Positions 4,172-5,279 of a stretch of 5,279 nt of DNA are shown piece by piece (position 1 is the stretch's first letter; every line of letters starts with the position of its first letter). The stretch is from Omnitrophica bacterium GWA2_52_8 (GTDB lineage: Bacteria; Omnitrophota; Omnitrophia; Omnitrophales; Aquincolibacteriaceae): positions 13,840-19,118 of the forward strand of contig MHFC01000082.1 of the NCBI GenBank assembly GCA_001804025.1, read 5' to 3'. A program made the translations under genes and the position numbers. The notes under the pieces were generated by a model. It worked only from the letters and a program-made list of their open reading frames with translations, did not search any database and was not told the DNA's origin.

Positions 4172-4646
4172 TATACTCTCAGATGATCGCTCCACTTTAT
4201 GGAGAGGAAAGTCCGGGCTTCCAAGGGTAGCGTAGTGGGTAATGCCCACCCTCGAATTTATTTCGGGCGGATTAGAGCCACAGAGACGAGTCTAAATGGC
4301 GATTCGCGGACGACGGCAGTCAGTTAGTAAAAGTCATAAACAGGACACTATGAAGCTGACTGTCAAAGTCTGCGCCTTATGAATTGCGCCAATTAGGGTG
4401 AAACGCGGCAATCTCTACGTGAAGAAAGGCCGAACAGGGCGAAAGCTGGTTTGCAGCTGGATGTGACCCGCATCCGGATTCTTTCACAGGATCCTATATG
4501 CCGGGTAGGCCGATAGTGAATTCAGGCGACTGGATTTCAAGACAGATGATCATCAGCGCATTTTCGGGACTTCATATAGTCAGCTTTCGGGCTGATCGTA
4601 TGATGATATTGTAAGTGCGTTACAGAACTCGGCTTATGAGAGTATG
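4172..4646 (+). ncRNA. rnpB: RNase P RNA (M1 RNA), bacterial type
   Basis: This is the catalytic RNA that removes 5' leaders from pre-tRNAs. The conserved blocks occur in order: GAGGAAAGTCCGGGC (4204-4218, 5' strand of P4), ACAGAGACG (4280-4288), AGGGTGAAA (4395-4403), GAAAGGCCGAACAGGG (4424-4439), GGGTAGGCCG (4503-4512) and ACAGAACTCGGCTTA (4622-4636, 3' strand of P4). P1 is ATACTCTCA 4173-4181 with TGAGAGTAT 4637-4645. P2 is GATGATC 4182-4188 with GATCATC 4548-4554. P3 is CTCCA/TGGAG 4190-4204. P4 forms with the universally bulged U at 4212. An extra arm at 4555-4621 (AGCGCA/TGCGTT, inner UUCG hairpin 4580-4595) sits where P19 occurs in other bacteria. At about 475 nt it is longer than the 377-nt E. 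coli RNA. P1 appears to continue outward to 4147/4667. The P4 strand has T at 4629 where C is usual, giving a G-U pair. Confidence 0.97.
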
Positions 4647-4655
4647 CAAGAACGT

Positions 4656-4671
4656 CAGCGTGCGCTGTTTT
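4656..4671 (+). terminator. Short intrinsic terminator of rnpB
   Basis: CAGC (4656-4659) and GCTG (4664-4667) enclose loop GTGC, followed by TTTT (4668-4671). The stem is short, and its 5' half can pair instead with the upstream flank of rnpB, so termination may depend on that choice. Confidence 0.45.
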
Positions 4672-4726
4672 AAGGGCGCCTACCACGAATGATTTTATCG
4701 GAGATCCTCGAAATTGTGGCTGCGCG

Positions 4727-4759
4727 CCTCAGCCTGAGGCTGATCCGCCTTTGGCGGAA
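4727..4759. repeat. REP-like double hairpin
   Basis: Two adjacent palindromes occur: CCTCA GCC TGAGG (4727-4739; it can also be read as the odd palindrome 4729-4743) and TCCGCC TTT GGCGGA (4744-4758). The inverted form of 4742-4759 matches 3396-3413 inside the MITE-like element at 16 of 18 bases, so it belongs to a dispersed repeat family. The rest of 4672-4824 shows no supported gene. Confidence 0.6.
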
Positions 4760-4824
4760 AATACGTGCGGGAATGACCGATAAACAGCTGCATCAAATGT
4801 CGGTACCCCTGTTTTAATTGGGCA

Positions 4825-4853
4825 TTGCTTTTTTCTTTAAAAGCCGTTACAAT
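4825..4853 (+). promoter_or_regulatory. Candidate promoter for the pyrR leader
   Basis: TTGCTT (4825-4830, weak) and TACAAT (4848-4853, 5 of 6) are separated by 17 bp. The start is predicted near 4860, giving a leader of about 230 nt before pyrR that contains the terminator at 4949-4977. Confidence 0.5.
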
Positions 4854-4874
4854 TTCTTCAGTCCAAACGGAACG

Positions 4875-4977
4875 CCTTTTAAATTGGTGCCGAGACGCCA
4901 AAAAAGGGAGCTATGAAAAGCTTTACCTTATTCACATGTTGTCAAGTCGGCTCCGCAAAAAACGGAGCTATTTTTTT
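4875..4977 (+). promoter_or_regulatory. pyrR leader: candidate transcription attenuator with terminator at 4949-4977
   Basis: The terminator is GGCTCCG (4949-4955) paired with CGGAGCT (4963-4969), loop CAAAAAA, then T7 at 4971-4977. It stands inside the leader of pyrR, so reading into pyrR must pass it. Upstream, CCTTTT (4875-4880) and TTGGTG (4884-4889) pair with CGCCAA (4896-4901) and AAAAGG (4902-4907) as a 12-pair arm with one bulge. GGAGCT occurs three times: 4907-4912, 4964-4969 (terminator) and 5080-5085 (pyrR ribosome site). Each can pair with GGCTCC at 4949-4954 in mutually exclusive ways, which is the logic of an attenuator. I do not see the known PyrR-binding loop consensus. Confidence 0.6.
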
Positions 4978-5089
4978 GCCCGCAGTTTTTTCTCTGACGA
5001 TACACCCTGATATTTTAGACGCTCGTGCCGGAATTACGGGACCTTCTCCGGGCGCTTATAAAATGACCTTGCCGGAAAAGGAGCTCTAA
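4913..5089 (+). CDS. Possible leader peptide (58 aa) upstream of pyrR, pyrL-like in position
   Basis: ATG 4913 follows AAAAAGGGAG with only 2-3 nt between, a close but strong Shine-Dalgarno. The frame runs 58 codons ([20 protein letters not shown], then [10 protein letters not shown], ending LPEKEL) to TAA 5087-5089, 4 nt before the pyrR ATG. It spans the whole terminator hairpin and its T-run, so translation through this stretch would melt the hairpin. E. coli pyrL, the leader of pyrBI, has the same position and works in UTP-sensitive attenuation. I recognise no protein family and the start codon sits in a small hairpin loop (AGCT 4909-4912/4919-4922). It may equally be a chance frame. Confidence 0.35.
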   Translation: MKSFTLFTCCQVGSAKNGAIFLPAVFSLTIHPDILDARAGITGPSPGAYKMTLPEKEL

Positions 5090-5093
5090 ATCC

Positions 5094-5279
5094 ATGTCCC
5101 GCCAGGTTCTCGACGCCAGCGGCGTGCAAAGGGCCATCACAAGAATTGCGCATGAAATCTTGGAGCGGAATCAGGGGACACGCGATTTGATTCTTCTCGG
5201 AATCCGGACGCGCGGGGTTTTCTTGGCAAACAGGCTGAAAGAGAAAATTTTTGAAATAGAAAAAACAAATGTCCCTGCG
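5094..5279 (+). CDS. pyrR: PyrR, pyrimidine operon regulator / uracil phosphoribosyltransferase, N-terminal part
   Basis: The start ATG 5094 has AAAAGGAG at 5076-5083 with 10-nt spacing. The 62 visible residues match the PyrR N-terminus: [18 protein letters not shown] (11-28) and [17 protein letters not shown] (32-48), the second being the first beta strand and the G-I-x-T-R-G loop of the family. Full-length PyrR is about 180 residues, so roughly a third is present; the PRPP-binding motif lies beyond the edge. PyrR is a phosphoribosyltransferase-fold protein. With UMP bound it promotes attenuation of pyr mRNAs in many bacteria, and it has weak uracil phosphoribosyltransferase activity. Position as the first gene after an attenuator-like leader suggests that pyrB or pyrC follow, though this is not visible. 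Confidence 0.93.
   Translation, partial: MSRQVLDASGVQRAITRIAHEILERNQGTRDLILLGIRTRGVFLANRLKEKIFEIEKTNVPA

Noticed and set aside
4695..4901. 68-codon minus-strand frame between rnpB and pyrR
   Set aside because: It begins with TTG without a ribosome site, runs through the REP-like palindrome, and lies opposite the candidate pyrR promoter.
4860..5093. Canonical PyrR-binding loop in the pyrR leader
   Set aside because: The sequence AGTCCAAACGGAAC at 4859-4872 begins like the consensus but lacks the GAGG part, so it was not annotated as a PyrR site.

Overview
The window reads as a Gram-negative chromosomal housekeeping segment. It carries a signal-peptide porin, a lipobox lipoprotein, a PKD-domain protein, rnpB and pyrR. 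The combination of a BBP2/OmpL-like porin, a PKD-repeat protein with a 'VCC' stretch, a tRNA without encoded CCA and many small palindromic repeats reminds me of uncultivated PVC-side lineages such as Omnitrophota. That placement is a recollection and not a demonstrated assignment. No CRISPR array, phage gene or transposase gene is visible.

Layout, all supported genes on the plus strand. Bases 1-313 hold the C-terminal end of a PKD-domain protein, closed by a very strong intrinsic terminator. Bases 401-874 hold a small membrane-anchored helical protein of unknown role. A CAU-anticodon tRNA (987-1059) follows, and then about 1 kb with no convincing protein gene. That kilobase begins GC-rich (roughly 60-70% over 1201-1320), turns into a dense chain of near-perfect hairpins (1454-1682, most of them abutting), and ends AT-rich. 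I regard 1355-1745 as a candidate structured RNA. Bases 2072-3358 encode a beta-barrel porin behind a clear sigma70-type promoter. A MITE-like palindromic element of about 170 bp, bounded by CTAG, sits directly on the porin stop codon and separates the gene from its probable terminator.

A second strong terminator (3710-3744) abuts a near-consensus promoter whose predicted start falls at the ATG of a 115-residue TPR lipoprotein, suggesting a leaderless mRNA. RNase P RNA (rnpB, about 4172-4646) follows, with its P1 helix apparently extended far into the flanks. After a small REP-like double hairpin comes a promoter plus a leader with a terminator/antiterminator arrangement and a 58-codon ORF that runs through the terminator. 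This leads into pyrR, which is cut by the right edge. The pyrR leader looks like a pyrimidine attenuation region, but I find no recognisable PyrR-binding loop.

The most interesting points are the hairpin-chain RNA downstream of the tRNA, the pyrL-like leader of pyrR, the MITE-like element on the porin stop codon, the probable leaderless lipoprotein transcript, and the extended rnpB P1 helix.
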